DNA from: Reticulitermes speratus
Taxonomy: Eukaryota; Arthropoda; Insecta; Blattodea; Rhinotermitidae
Assembly (NCBI GenBank): GCA_021186555.1
Contig: JAJKFL010000031.1
Span: 22,951,452 to 23,015,451, forward strand
Direction: 5' to 3'
DNA: 64,000 bases
The notes beneath the pieces were generated by a model. The model did no database searches, was not told where the DNA came from, and saw only the letters and a program-made list of their open reading frames with translations. The first letter of the stretch is position 1; the number at the start of each line of letters is the position of its first letter. Position numbers and translations under genes: made by a program. Below, in pieces: positions 41,886 through 54,033 of this stretch.

Positions 41886-44800
41886 AGCCATTTTTGTGAA
41901 TGATGTTGATGACCACTGATGTTTGTTATAGTGACATTTCACCACTGATTTTCTAAAACTTGTGTATCCATATGGCTTATGTTTTGTGAGGGAATTTCAT
42001 GAAAGTGAAGACCTGGAATGAATTGATGATCACATTTAAAATTCAAATTTGTTGATGTTACATGTCACTCTGAGCAATGAGCATGAGCATGAGCAATAGC
42101 AGCCTAAACAAGGTTACAGCTGTCTTGATACATAGCCATAGGAGTTTCATACACCTCACAGCAATATGTGTATAAAAATTACAATACCAGTCAGTACAAT
42201 GTCTACTAAGACAACAATCATACAAGTACCATTTAAAATAAAACATTTACTGGTATTTCTGATTTGTTGGGTTAGCCTTTTAATCATCATATGCCATTCA
42301 GAATATATGATTCACTTTTGTGATAAGAGACACTACTGTCAAGACCCTGCTTAGATGGGATTTTATCAGTATGGCACTGGCGTCACAGTCATTTGACCTC
42401 AATAGGAAATATTTGGATTGTCTATTGTGTTTGGAAACTACTGAGTTAAAGTTGCTATTTATTCAGTTGTCTTGCTTTCTATCTTGTCATTAAGTCGAAG
42501 ACAGTTACACAGTGTTGTGTGCCTGTTTGTCATATTTTGTCTGTTATTCGTTTCTGCTGGATTCTAAATTTTTGATGATGACATTCGTGCAACACCAATT
42601 CTTGTGCTTTAGGGTGCTATGCAGGTTACACAGATAGGAATAGCAACTTGTCCCATATATTGACTTGTATCTTACGAATCACATTTCTGAAGTATCTAAA
42701 AGAAAGGAATGTGCAGTGTTAGTATACAAAAAATGCTGATAATGTTTTCTAGTATATTGTGTTCGTAGGCATGAGAGTGAATGATGAAATCAGTTATCCT
42801 TCTGTGGGCCATCATTTTTGAACAAGAAGTGAGGATCCATTTAGGGTTCTTTGTCACCTTTGCTCTGGTGTATCCAACTAAATTTTGTTCTTTTCCATTT
42901 GCCAGCTTGTGCAACGCAGCTAACCTGTCCTCTGCTTGTATCTACTATACTGGTGGGTGTATGTTTTCTCTTCTCTTTGTCACATAGCTGTAGATACCTT
43001 GGCTGAATTTCCAAAGTACCTACTTTAGTTTCATATGTTGATAGATTCATGAAATTGCTATATTTAAGTGATAAGGAAAAAAAAGATTAATCTCTTTTTA
43101 ATAAGAGTGCTCACAGACTGATTCAGTTAGCACAGTGTCAGGAAGTTGTGAATATGTTAGCATCAGAAAAGGTTTCACACGTATTATTACAGCTGATTGT
43201 TACTCAGTTTTGACACTCTTCTTGTTGCAGTGATTGGTTCAGGATATGTGTTAGTATGTTGGGAAATTTGAAATTTAAAGGTTCTTATGGCAGTTACATT
43301 CTGTGCAACCACTGGCAAGATAAGCCAGGAAAGCTGTGGCAGCTCTTCCATATGTATCATGATGCATATTATGTTGCTCTGTTCTCATGCACAATATGTG
43401 TTCAGTGACATACTTCACATGAAGGTGACAGTTTAAGGAAAATAAAGTGAAATAAGTGTTAAAAGAACAATGCAGGTTGTATTATATGTGTAAGTGGATT
43501 TAAGTCTGTTCCACTGACCATTTTCAGCCACTTTATCAGAAGTCTTTGCAAGGTGGACTGTCAGTACTTCAGCAAGTCATTGCATTGGTACAACTACAGT
43601 GGCCATTATTCATTATGTTATTCCTTTCATAATAACAGGAAAGACTGAATTGATAATTAACAGCTTTGTAGTAAATTGTACATGATGCATGGGTGACATT
43701 GCCTTCATCATGCTGCCTGCAGTCTGCAAGTGCTCTTGGACTGGAATTGTACACATGAATGAAAGTTCTGTTTTCATTATACTAAATTTGTAGCATTACA
43801 TTTTCACAACTCTTTTTTTTTATTATTATTTTTTTTTTTTTTAATTTTTCCATTCATTTGTTTTAAGGAGGTTTATTAGTTTTGTACACAGGAAATTAAT
43901 TATTTTGTGACACTAGGTATATATTTTAACTGTTATGTTGATGCAGTTGTACTAAACATGGTTTTAAGTTAAGGTTCAGAATAAATTTTCACTGCCTTTG
44001 CTTGTATTTCTTCCCACAATTAACTGGATTTTCCGAACTACTGCTGTGTTATATGTACAGGTAAGAAGTGCTATGCCATGAAATGAGTTGTATTTCAGTA
44101 TGGCTGCCCTTAATTAGCTAATAGGTGTAGTTATTTCGTTTATGCATTAAAACCTTGCCCGTTTAATTGGCATGAAGATCAAAGCTATACACTGCTCTGA
44201 TTTGAAGTTTGTGTACCTCTTGATATTGATTGCAGATTGGCCTGTTTCAGAGCTAGTTTTCAGTAAGGAAAAACAGCATGTTGTGATGTGTTCTGTAGTA
44301 ACTCTTTAACCTTTTGCAGTCCAAATTATTCTTGTGAATTCCAACAGACCAGTCCAAATTAATTTTCCAGAAAATCTCTAATCTTCAGAGTTCAAAAGCA
44401 GTCACTAGATAGCAGCTTGGAGAAAACCAACATAAAGCACTGTAAAATGTCTTGTCAATTTGAGCTCGATATTGGACCTGGTGCAGCAGAAAGCACTGTC
44501 GAATTTAACTTGAAATTGGACTGATAAGGGTTAATAAATTGGCTGATTTTCGTATAGTTTCATGGAAACTACTCAGTGGTAGGTACCCAGTACATAATGT
44601 TAAAGTTCCTATCTTCATTGTTTCCAACATAAGAAGAGTAAAAGTAGTGGTCACTTGGAGTACCAAAGAGTCGTCTGACAATGGAGTTATACTTATCTAT
44701 GGTTTTATTTCCTTCCTGGCTGTGTTGATAAATGAGCTCTTTCTTAGGTTCAGTTTTACATGATCAGTTCCTATACTGAAACCCAGGATGGGAAATAAAG

Positions 44801-45369
44801 CAGTCAGATTTGTTGATAAAGAAAGTAGTGCAGGTAAAAGAAGGTATAGTTGTACTGTTGGCAAGCTACCAGACTAACGTCCGACATGACTGTATCACTG
44901 CTGTAAGAATCTTGGATCCCACGTTGTTTAACTCTTCCCACGCCAGGAACTGAATTGTTCACATTTTGTACTTCTCAAAGCACCTTTCATGTGAAATCCA
45001 TGTAACAGTGCATAATTATATTTTTGAGGACTGAAAATACCTTTTTCTTTCTTTCTTTCTTTCTTTTCTTTCTATCTTATTTCTTTCTTTCTGGTGAATT
45101 GTTAGTAAGACTGTTTATACACCCAACTCATGCAGTATGTCTGATTTATTGTTTGATTGATATGACCCAAGTATTCAATATTTTTCGTCCATCCTCTTGG
45201 AAATGCGTAAAAAAATTGTTGAGTTCTTCCCATTACTGGTGTGGGCTGTATTGAGTGGACTTAATGCATTACATTTCTTTGTCTAGTATATATCCTACAG
45301 AACCGAATATGCAGCACCTTAAAATTGCGTTTATACACATTGAGATATGATGTTTAAGTGACTGGACAG
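41886..45369 (+). other. intron 13 sequence
   Basis: 3.5 kb of AT-rich sequence; poly-T at about 43809-43843 and a (TTTC)n tract at 45041-45086 just before the next repeat. No coding or element signal recognised. Confidence 0.45.
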
Positions 45370-47812
45370 ATGAGGTCTCCTTTCTTCTGGGATATAGCAT
45401 CACATCACTGGGTCATTGGTGCTTGACATTTTAAGACAGCATAGCGGTCTCATCTGCTTTGTCTTCATTTCTCCATGCTTTGTGGCACGTAATGTTTAGT
45501 TGTGTGGCCTGTTAGTATGCACAGTGTCTCGTGCTTTGTCACCTACACGACTACTGTTTTCACATACTGTGGCTGTGTTAGCAGTATGGACATCTGGTGC
45601 CCTTCAGGAACAGTGCTTTGACTTCTGCTTCTAGCAGGAAAAAGTAATGAACCTGTGCTATTATTTTATAACAGCAAATTTTCATCTTCAGTTTTTTATG
45701 GACATTGCTGTTTTTCAAGTAAATAGTTTGCTGGATTGGTTGGTACGTGGCAGGACTATGCAGTGACACCAGTGTCTCAATTTTTCATGTATTCGACATA
45801 CACTATTTTTCCTGGTAGTGACCCAGTCACAGTACTGACATGTGCAGAGCTTATATGTATATGTGTGGCTACAACTAAGAATTATTATTTACTTTGTATT
45901 TAGTGTTTGTAGATTTAATGAATGAGAAGCAATGCATAATGCCATTTTTAGTGGAACAAAGTTTGAAATTTGGGGCACTGAGTAGTGTGGTCTGTTATGT
46001 TTATCCTCCCAGCATATTTTTTTGTTCAGTAAATAATTTGCATTTTAGTAAATGAATGGTTGGTATGGGGTAATATGACTGGTTAGGTGAATTCTCTTTT
46101 GTTGCACTTTTTTCTTAAGCATGTGCATATTACTTAATCTTCCTACTGCAAATGGTCATTCGTCATTTACTCCAGATTATATCCAGTTTTGTCAGTAGCA
46201 AATCAAGTGCAAAGTGCCAGTTGATTTGAATAATCTTAAATTAAGTGTAAATATTTACACTGTGTGTGTGATGTTGTTATAAATTTGTCATTATATGGAC
46301 AATTTATTGAGTGTTGTGTAACTAGACATAAAATAGTAATTTTTGTAGATGAAAATGTGTTTGTTTTGTTTCCAAAAAAAGACGTGCTTGATCATAAACC
46401 TCAGATATAAACAAAATGTCCTCCTCTCAGAATTATAGTTCTCAAGTAAATCAGTTCATAGATTAATGCATTTGTATCATTTAGTGATGGGTAGGAATTG
46501 TCACCAAATGTCGTCCTTGAAATGTGTTCTTATTAAATGTGATGTTCGTGAAGATTTTAATGTGTCTGATACATTGCAAAAGTGCCCTTTTCCCATCAAA
46601 CAACACACGCACCATTTTTACATGTCTGTTAATAAAACACAGATGGTCTAAAATATATGTTCGGAGGTAGATGACAATTCAGCATACCATTGTGCTCTGA
46701 CACCTTTAGAACTTTGGAGTTTGCTGAGAGATGGTGACATCTGTGCTCTTATTTATTAGTAACATTCACTTGATCCTGTCTCTGTGTTCTCTTGGTTGGT
46801 AATAACTGCATAGTAGCAAACTGCACTCCTGTCATTAATGTGAGCACTCATGTGAGGGAAGATTATGCTGTGTAGCATCAAAGATGCAGACGGTGGAGGA
46901 ATATGTGACCAGTAATAGGTAAAGGTAAAAGGTAAAGTTCACCCTAGAGCAGGCCATGAAGGCCCACAGGGGAAGTATAGCTCTACTCTTTCTTTAACCT
47001 CGGGGCTAGATGGGGGTGGGTGGTCAATGCCACGCCCCGGCTGCTTTACTCCCGGGAATGACCCAGTACCCATTGTTGTGACCAGTAATGACTTCAAAAA
47101 TTGAGCACATAAATGAAGATATCCATGTGTGGATTTTTATAAAATCCATTAATTTGTATGTTATTTTGCATTGTAACCTCTAATGAAAATTCGTGCATCC
47201 ATATGTGCCAGTGTATTTTCTATAACCATGTCCATAGAATCACCCACTAATAAATAGTCTTAGTGTACTGTGCGAACATAACTACAATGCAAACTTCCGA
47301 TAACCAATGGCTTTTGACACTCCAATCAGTGTATTTTTTGCTTTTTAATGATGTGTTTCGATGCTTAATACATTATCAGTGTCTCATTCAGAAGACACAC
47401 TGATTCAGTATCATCTATTATCTATCTGTTTACTACGTTTTATATTCTGAAGTTATTAAAAAATAATTTAAGCATTATTAACATGTCATTTGTCTTTGTG
47501 TCTAACAATATCATGTTACTAAAAGAAAACAGCACGTAAAACTATATGTGTAGTTGACATATCTTTGTTGTATATAAAAGTTTCATAAACCTTGTATAGT
47601 GGCTTGTAGTGGTTAAATGTATTTATTGCGTATTTCACTTTTATTTACTTGTGTCCTAAATGCTGTTAGTGTTCTCTCTCCTATTTCACTCACTGTTTTT
47701 GGTACTTTATACGTATATGAATTTCTGAGCTCTGCTTTATTCTTGAGTATTGTGCCATGTCACTGGACGACAATCACCCAGTGATGCAGCACGATATCCC
47801 AGAAAAACTGAG
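45370..47812. mobile_element. possible 2.4-kb element with inverted ends, or two solo ends
   Basis: Left ttcttctgggatatagcatc followed by acatcactgggt; right is the inverted counterpart (acccagtgatgcagcacgatatcccagaa, in two pieces, 47777-47805). The two are in opposite orientation and share about 30 aligned bases. The interior has no large frame and contains the SINE at 46917. It could be one non-autonomous element or two unrelated remnants of the family at 21689. Confidence 0.35.
46917..47076 (-). mobile_element. 5'-truncated tRNA-SINE, family A, with target-site duplication
   Basis: Minus-strand copy lacking the tRNA head: only the body (complement of tagatgggggtgggtggtc, cccggctgctttactcccgg) and the 3' end remain. 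Flanked by an exact 13-base repeat, tgtgaccagtaat (46904-46916, 47077-47089). The 3' end carries repeated ggtaaa. Truncation plus duplication shows LINE-type target-primed insertion. Confidence 0.92.
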
Positions 47813-49090
47813 AACTCAACTGCACCACTGTGAAAGCCTAAAATCTCACATTTTAATTTCTGTTTGTTGGAAGGCACGCTTCATGTGAATGCACACTTCG
47901 TGCAGTTTCACTCTTTTGTAATTGTGGACTGTTGCAGTGTTATTGTCGTTGTATCCAGGTAGTTGTGTTGTGGTGCTTTATTGTAGCTTAATGGTAAATA
48001 AATTAGTGCATCTGTTGTCTATTGCATCTTTCAGGTTGTTATGGTATTTAGTGTTTTCAGCTGAATGTCTGTTATGTTCCTTGCCTGTGATGTGTCACTG
48101 TGTTATCGCTGCAGGTTTAATATTCGTTGTATCTTGCACAGAGCATCGCTACTATCATTTACCTGTCTTGGGTGTCTGATTTCCCAGAATTCCTGTATTT
48201 ATGAATAAATAGGCTGAATGGAATATTTAGTGTGCAGTATGTTGTTCATTCAGAATGTTTCCACGTTTATTTTGTGTAAATGTAAAGTTTTTCATAAACT
48301 TCACTGTTTGACCTCCCCCCCCTCCAGAACTTGTAACATCGCCACACTGTCATGTATGGAACAGCATTTATGTCCAGTGTCTAGTATATTTTCACATATT
48401 CTTATTTTCCTCTGTTGCATCTGATGCCATGATATATTCCTTGCATGTGTCTTCAAACTGTCAACCAGTTGTAAGTTCTCATATTTCCATAGCAGTTGTT
48501 GATCAGGTGCTGGTCTTGGTTTGGATTTCTGCACAACTACACAGTACATAAACCCAAAAGAAGACCAGCAGCTTTTCAGCCAGTGTGCGTGACATGTTTA
48601 ACCATAGCTTTAACACCTTGATTTGTATATTTTACTATTTTGAAATTTATCGTTACGTTTTTATCATAGGTTTTGTGTTACACATTATGGTATTATTAAC
48701 ACTGTATGCAATTCTCAAGTTAGTATCTTTTACTGTTTCTTTAAGTATTCATATGTGTCTGTTAAGATGTGTAAGCCTTATCGTGTTCTTGTTACCTCTT
48801 GCTGCTGTGTTACTAGTATTAATTCTGTGTCTTCCCATTGAAGTCCTATCGTCATAATCAACCTTGTGCTTTTAACATTATTCTCTTTGTTCTATTACTG
48901 CTACTGATGATGATGTACTAAGCAATGAAACTTATGTGCAAGTAAAAAAATATTGATTGGAACATTGAAGACTGTTGCTTGTTGATAGAATCTGTTATCC
49001 TGAGTGGTAGTTTGAATACATTCTGTTTTTCCTCTTGTTAGTATGGTGGTCAAAGTTGTCAACATTGAGTACAGACCTCCCCCCCCCCCC

Positions 49091-49123
<33 letters not shown>

Positions 49124-50177
49124 GGTGTGTGCGCGCGTGAATGCAGGCGCTTGCGCACTCACACTCACATATTTTCTGTTGCATTATGACGCTCTTCTTG
49201 CAAAGTTCTGAGTGATGTAAGTGCTTAAATAAAAATGTTTCATATGTGCTGTGTTGACATAGTGTGAGAAAAAGATGTGAATGTACTTGCATTATTACAA
49301 TGTGATTATGGAAATACTTATTCCAGACAATGTTCGTATGTCTTTGTTTAATTTAACAATTCAATAATATACAGCATTCATACATGTAACAGTTTTGTAA
49401 GCTACATGTCCATCAGACATAAGATACTGTCAGGTGTCTGCTCTGATAATTACTTAACATTAAGACATATGTACACCCACTCGACATGAGAGTGGAAGAG
49501 AAGGTTTTCTTTAATGTGATCTTGTAGGTGCTTCCTATTCCATCCTTTCCATATCTCTGTCATAATTGTCCTTTGTCTCATTTTAAACTGCTACCTCAGT
49601 GCTGTATCACATAAGTATTCTTAAATAAAGTAAAACATTGTTTAGCAAAACAGCACTCTCACATAATGTAGTTCCAAATTTAAACAATGCTGATACTAAA
49701 GGCATTCTGCACTTGCTCCCTACAGTAAAGTCAGTGAATTTAATGACTGACAGCTGGATGTGCAGTACAGGTAAAGTTTCTTGTTACTAATCTGTCACCT
49801 TTTCGGTAAAAGTTTCAACGTGAAGAGGTGTATGTTCTCAGATTGACGTCTTAGATGGAAAGCATGGTGTGTATGACAAACTGAAAGAAATTGGGGCAGA
49901 ATGGGGATTGAATAAAATTTTTTACAAATTTACTGTACTTCAAAAATGGCCCTAAAAATCACAGTGCTTGCTTACACCTGTGTTGAGAAAGCACTTTGCT
50001 CAGCTTCAGAATAAGCATATGAACTCACTCTTCAGGCATTTGTTATGTGGGGTATTCAGAAGTCGAATACATGAAATCCATAAAAGAAGGGTGTCTAATA
50101 ATGTTATGGTTGGAAGTGTCAGCAGAGCAGCCCATCTCAACACATTGTCATAATCGGAAGTGGCAACGATTAGTTGT
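47813..50177 (+). other. intron 13 sequence
   Basis: AT-rich intron; a poly-C plus (TC)n tract at 49079-49122. No exon or element recognised. Confidence 0.45.
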
Positions 50178-50332
50178 ATGAGATTTCAGGTTCTCACAGC
50201 AGTGACTATGCAGTCTACCATCTTCTGGTCTGGTAGAAATTTACTGGCAACTGCGATACCCTGAAGATGGAAGCAATACATTCCTCCAAAACATTGATAA
50301 ATTACTACCAGACTGCATGGCATCTCATCTCA
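50178..50332. mobile_element. short palindromic-end element with hairpin motif
   Basis: Inverted ends around tgcagtct..ggtagaaattta (left) and its complement taaattactaccagactgca (right), with ctgaagatgg..aaaac (50261-50292) near the right arm. Looks like a decayed member of the same group as 21689-21960. Confidence 0.45.
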
Positions 50333-50867
50333 GAAGTTAGTAGTCTTCCAGATTAGCTATGAACTACCAGTAAACCCTAGGCTTAGGTGCAAGCATTGAT
50401 TAACAAATTTTTAGACAGGTGGTGGCCCAAGTGTCATGGTAGGTGGTCATAATGTAAATCCTGTCTTATCCCTTTCAGTTCTGAATTAGGGCATGGTTAT
50501 CATATTGTTGTGTGATGGTTAGGGAAGTAATTTCAGGTATGTTAAAGGGTGGAATGGTCACTTTGTTAGTGGTTATATGTTCCTGTTTGGTGTTCATCAT
50601 TAGGGAGCAAGAGGTCACCTGAAAAATGTTGTTGCTAGGTATACAAGCTATTTATACCAACTACTGCAGACCAATTCTATATGCTCCCACTTGTGCAGTA
50701 TTGGTATAGATAACTTGTATATGTACAACAACTGCATGGAATATGTAGAATATTAAGTGTTGTTGCTAGACTTTATCTGGGAGTGCAACAAAAGAGGGGT
50801 TTCACATGGACATGTTAGCCAATACCACAGCAAGTACTCTATATTATTTCTTTATATTTCAGTGGAA
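50333..50867 (+). other. intron 13 sequence
   Basis: Unassigned AT-rich spacer. Confidence 0.45.
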
Positions 50868-50980
50868 TCAGAACTCCTTGGACCACACTCCCTCTTGGGG
50901 AAGAAAATAGTTACTCAGCTAGTCAAGAAATAGTTCAGAGTGTAGGCACTGAAATTGTTAATTCAGTGTATTTCCACCAA
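50868..50980 (-). mobile_element. LINE 3' end fragment, decayed
   Basis: Shares cagctagtcaagaaat and surrounding order with the LINE 3' end at 6867; otherwise degraded. Confidence 0.5.
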
Positions 50981-53094
50981 AAGACTTAATTTCAAGCACC
51001 ATTTCAAAGTTATGAGTATCCTCTTATGTCAGGAATTGGAGTAAATTATTTTAAAGCTCAGACCTGTGGGTATGATGATGCTGGCCTGTTTTATTGCCAT
51101 GAATTATTTGTATGCTGAGAAAATAAGAAAGTATTATTGTCTTCTTGGAATGTAACTGAACTAGAATTATGATTTGTAATGGACAGGTTTGTTCTTGCCA
51201 TTACCTTGTAGCTGCTTCTGTCTGGTGGTATTTAAAAGAGGACTTTGAACCCTGTTTTTGCTCTCCAAAGCAAATTACTTTCAGTAATGTGGTGATATTA
51301 CAATGCAAGATCTTCTTGAACTGCATGGTCAAGATCTGACCAGATCATGTCTAAACCTTTGTGATACTAAGTTTAATGTACTTTCCACAGCACATATCAT
51401 TCACTAAGTTTCACTGTCTGTGATTACAACATAGTAAATGAAAGTAATAGCCAAACAGAAAGAGTGGTGGTGTTCCTCAGGAGTACCTAGTTTGGTTTGC
51501 TTTTACTTTCCCAGCATGTTTTGAGCATGCTTGCTCATCATCATTATGTATAGATTTTGTGTAAGATGTAGTGGGTAACCTCCTTTTTTCCTTGTGTCTG
51601 TAACACTTTTTTGCAACTAATTATGTTAAATGTTTGTTTTATAATCTATGAAAGCAGTGTGTGCACATAAATTAAATGTTCCCTATTTCTTCACTTGATT
51701 GTGAAATTATCATCTATGTGGGATCTTCCATATCTAATACCAATCTGTTCGTATGACAGCAGTGTATCTGAAGTATTTGTAAGTCATTCATTAGTTTAAT
51801 ACATGTCTTATAACTGTGTATAAAAGATTAACACTGTATAGTTCTCACAGCAGCTTGTATTCGCTCCTTACAAAGTTTTATACTTTAGTGATTTTGCATG
51901 TTCGTATTCTGTATTTCTTCCAACATAAATTCAATAGATGCAGAATCTATTTATCCTGTGGCTAATATTAGTAACAGTTAATTTCAGATTATCCAGCTGT
52001 GTTGTTTCCAATTGCTGTATACATAAATTTAGTGTCTTCCACATTTAATGTTATTCATATGGCTGAACATTCTCCAGAATCTTCTGTGTGATGATGTGAA
52101 TTATTTGTATGTGCAGTAAAAAGTGGTCACAGTTAAGTCTTAGTTGAAATGTTACACTTTGAGAACCAATCAGCGTTTTGTTACAATTGAAGTTTCTTGG
52201 TTGCAAGGTTCTCATTTCAAATTCCTGCCATGAACTCTTCTCATTTCTTCCAGACCAGTGCCAGGATAGTGCCCGATTTTGTTCATAATCCATCCCAACG
52301 TATTGCTCACGTTCATCCTCGACTCTCATTTGTTGCTGCATATCTTCTCAGGTGCACATTACTGTTGAATGACAAAAATCCAGATGAGCAGTGATTAGCA
52401 TGATATTTTTAACATCTCTTTTGTATATGCAGTAACAACACATTAAACATGGAACATGGTTTCAACCAAAGAAGGATTGGAGAGGCCGATATGAAATGTG
52501 TGGCATGTATGTTGTCCACTGTATAAATACATGAACATTTTTTTTTTCATGGGGGACACAATATAAGAATAAGTTATGAATGTATAATGAGTATTTTAAT
52601 TACAGTTAATCTGGCCCAGTAATAGCAGTTTGTGATATAATTAGTTGTCGTTCCTTTCTGATTCCTTTGCTGTGATTTATATTGGACTCTTGCATTTTAT
52701 TTCTTGCTGCATTAGAAAAGGCAGTCATAATACAAGAAGAACAATTATAAATTCAAATTTTAATTACATGTGATTTTTGAGCATTTCCATTTTGTGGTAT
52801 GCAGTGACATTTTTGACCACTTCATGAAGAATATGTAAAATAATATTGAGTTTCAAAATGTTATTTGTTATGTATTGGTTCTCATGTTATCCACTGTTTG
52901 TGGGAAGGATAACTTACAGTGTTAAGTTTTTTATTTGTTCTGAAGTAGCCTCTGTGGATAGAAATATTGAGATACAGTATCTGCATTACAACCCTAATAG
53001 GAATCTATGTATGGATTTTGTAAAATTTCCAAAATCACATGTTTCCTTTAACTTCTACTTAATAAGGATCATGCAGAATAATTTTTTTTTTAAA
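50981..53094 (+). other. intron 13 sequence
   Basis: AT-rich. The only structured motif is a hairpin at 51518-51544 (minus: atgatga-tgagca..tgctca-aaac), probably a worn relic of the Penelope-like hairpin. No exon seen. Confidence 0.45.
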
Positions 53095-53108
53095 TTGGAA
53101 ACTGTTTA

Positions 53109-53777
53109 ATATCTCACTACCATCTAAATGCACATTTTATTAAAAAAACCAATATAAGGTTTTTCTAAAATTGTCTAAAAGGCCCCTACATATGTTTCGG
53201 TTTCTATAAAACCATCATCAGGGGTCACTAAATTGTACTTGTCAAAATCTGTCCATGTGTTCCTCTATCAGCACACGCAATGCAGGTCACCACGTTCACT
53301 CCTGATAGTTACAGTATCACTTTTTAGCACCATATGTTAAAGTAATAAAATAGATGAATATTAAAAATGTAAAAAATATCGTGCACTATCACTGAACTCG
53401 TCCCGTTGTGTTTTCATGGTGGAGAGTCTTTAGCACAGTATGTCGTTGGATATTTTGAAGAATCATGGTTCTCTGTTACTGGTGTTTCTTATGTTGTCTA
53501 GCTATGGTGCGTACTGTTTGGGCGTGATGTGCACTATGTTAACATAGTGCACATCATAGTGACCTGCATTGCGTGTGCTGATAGAGGAACACACAGACGG
53601 ATTTTGATAAGTACAATTTAGTGACCCCCTGATGATGGTTTTATAGAAACCGAAACATATGTAGGGGCCTTTTAGACGATTTTAGAAAAACCTTATATTG
53701 GTTTTTTAATAAAATATGCATTTAGTTGGTAGTGAGATATTAGTTAGTGAAAATGCACGGTGAACCCAGAATAAAAT
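53109..53777 (+). mobile_element. Penelope-like element next to the last exon
   Basis: 669 bp flanked by a 14-bp duplication, ttggaaactgttta (53095-53108 and 53778-53791). The inverted arms are about 110 bp and nearly perfect; both carry the hairpin ctgatga-t-ggttt..aaacc-gaaac followed by atatgtagggg (minus at 53194-53221, plus at 53629-53656). After the right arm a 36-bp tail includes atgcacggtgaaccca and ends aataaaat. The interior contains further inverted sequence (cacacgcaatgcaggtcac and its counterpart near 53560). No coding frame. The right duplication ends 38 bases before the last coding exon. Confidence 0.85.
53629..53660 (+). other. hammerhead-like hairpin (representative)
   Basis: cccc-CTGATGA-T-GGTTT-tatag-AAACC-GAAA-catatg-TA-gggg: a canonical hammerhead core order (CUGANGA, stem II, GAAA, short stem III, UH, stem I closing cccc/gggg) except for one extra nucleotide before stem II. 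The same extra position occurs in nearly every copy in the window (11244, 28176, 29650, 32146, 53221). Activity is unknown. Confidence 0.4.
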
Positions 53778-53829
53778 TTGGAAACTGTTTAGTTAAGCTA
53801 ATTGAGATCCCGTATTATGTATGTTCTAG

Positions 53830-54033
53830 TTAGCAAAGCCAGGAGAACCTCTTTATGCTCAAGTGAATCGGGAAAAGAAAAAGAACCGTCAGTATGAGGC
53901 AGGTACACCGTCACAGTATGATGGCCAGCTGCCTCCAGGTCCAGGTGACATGTGGGGATATGAAGAACCAGGAAAGGGGATGGTGATGGATGGCCACAGA
54001 AGTACTCCAGCTGGTGGGGATTCATGGGTCTGA
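53830..54033 (+). CDS. p120ctn: p120/delta-catenin last coding exon, C-terminal PDZ ligand
   Basis: Encodes residues 757-823 and the stop TGA (54031-54033). Sequence features: Glu-Pro-Leu-Tyr-Ala-Gln-Val, a basic Arg-Glu-Lys-Lys-Lys-Asn-Arg, a Gly/Pro-rich middle and the final Gly-Gly-Asp-Ser-Trp-Val. Asp-Ser-Trp-Val at the very C-terminus is the class I PDZ-binding motif of vertebrate delta-catenin, ARVCF and p0071, which binds LAP-type and related PDZ scaffolds at junctions; p120 itself lacks it in vertebrates. Acceptor gttctag|tt. The acceptor region was shortened to 38 unique bases by the Penelope-like insertion just upstream. Confidence 0.93.
   Translation, partial: LAKPGEPLYAQVNREKKKNRQYEAGTPSQYDGQLPPGPGDMWGYEEPGKGMVMDGHRSTPAGGDSWV

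Larger units (their letters stand above)
1..54033 (+). other. p120ctn: p120/delta-catenin family gene, 3' part (14 exons)
   Basis: Gene-level entry. Exons: 1-160, 10447-10557, 12804-12863, 13094-13303, 16218-16437, 17253-17406, 18072-18211, 20327-20565, 27792-27934, 31272-31524, 34100-34238, 36203-36548, 38114-38206 and 53830-54033. Their coding bases total 2469, exactly 823 codons before the stop, and every junction is GT..AG with matching phase, which argues that no constitutive exon was missed. In this family the armadillo domain binds the juxtamembrane tail of classical cadherins at adherens junctions, stabilises cadherin at the surface and modulates Rho GTPases; that is family knowledge. 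The invertebrate member is usually single and is equally p120-, ARVCF- or delta-catenin-like. Residue numbers in the exon entries count from window position 1. The 5' exons, including any N-terminal coiled coil, are outside the window. Confidence 0.93.

Noticed and set aside
47355-47379. Additional Penelope-like hairpin (minus)
   Set aside because: Motif order is present (ctgataa..gaaac) but the stem is poor and no arms or duplication are visible.
53629-53660. Canonical hammerhead ribozyme
   Set aside because: One extra nucleotide before stem II in all copies; kept only as hammerhead-like.
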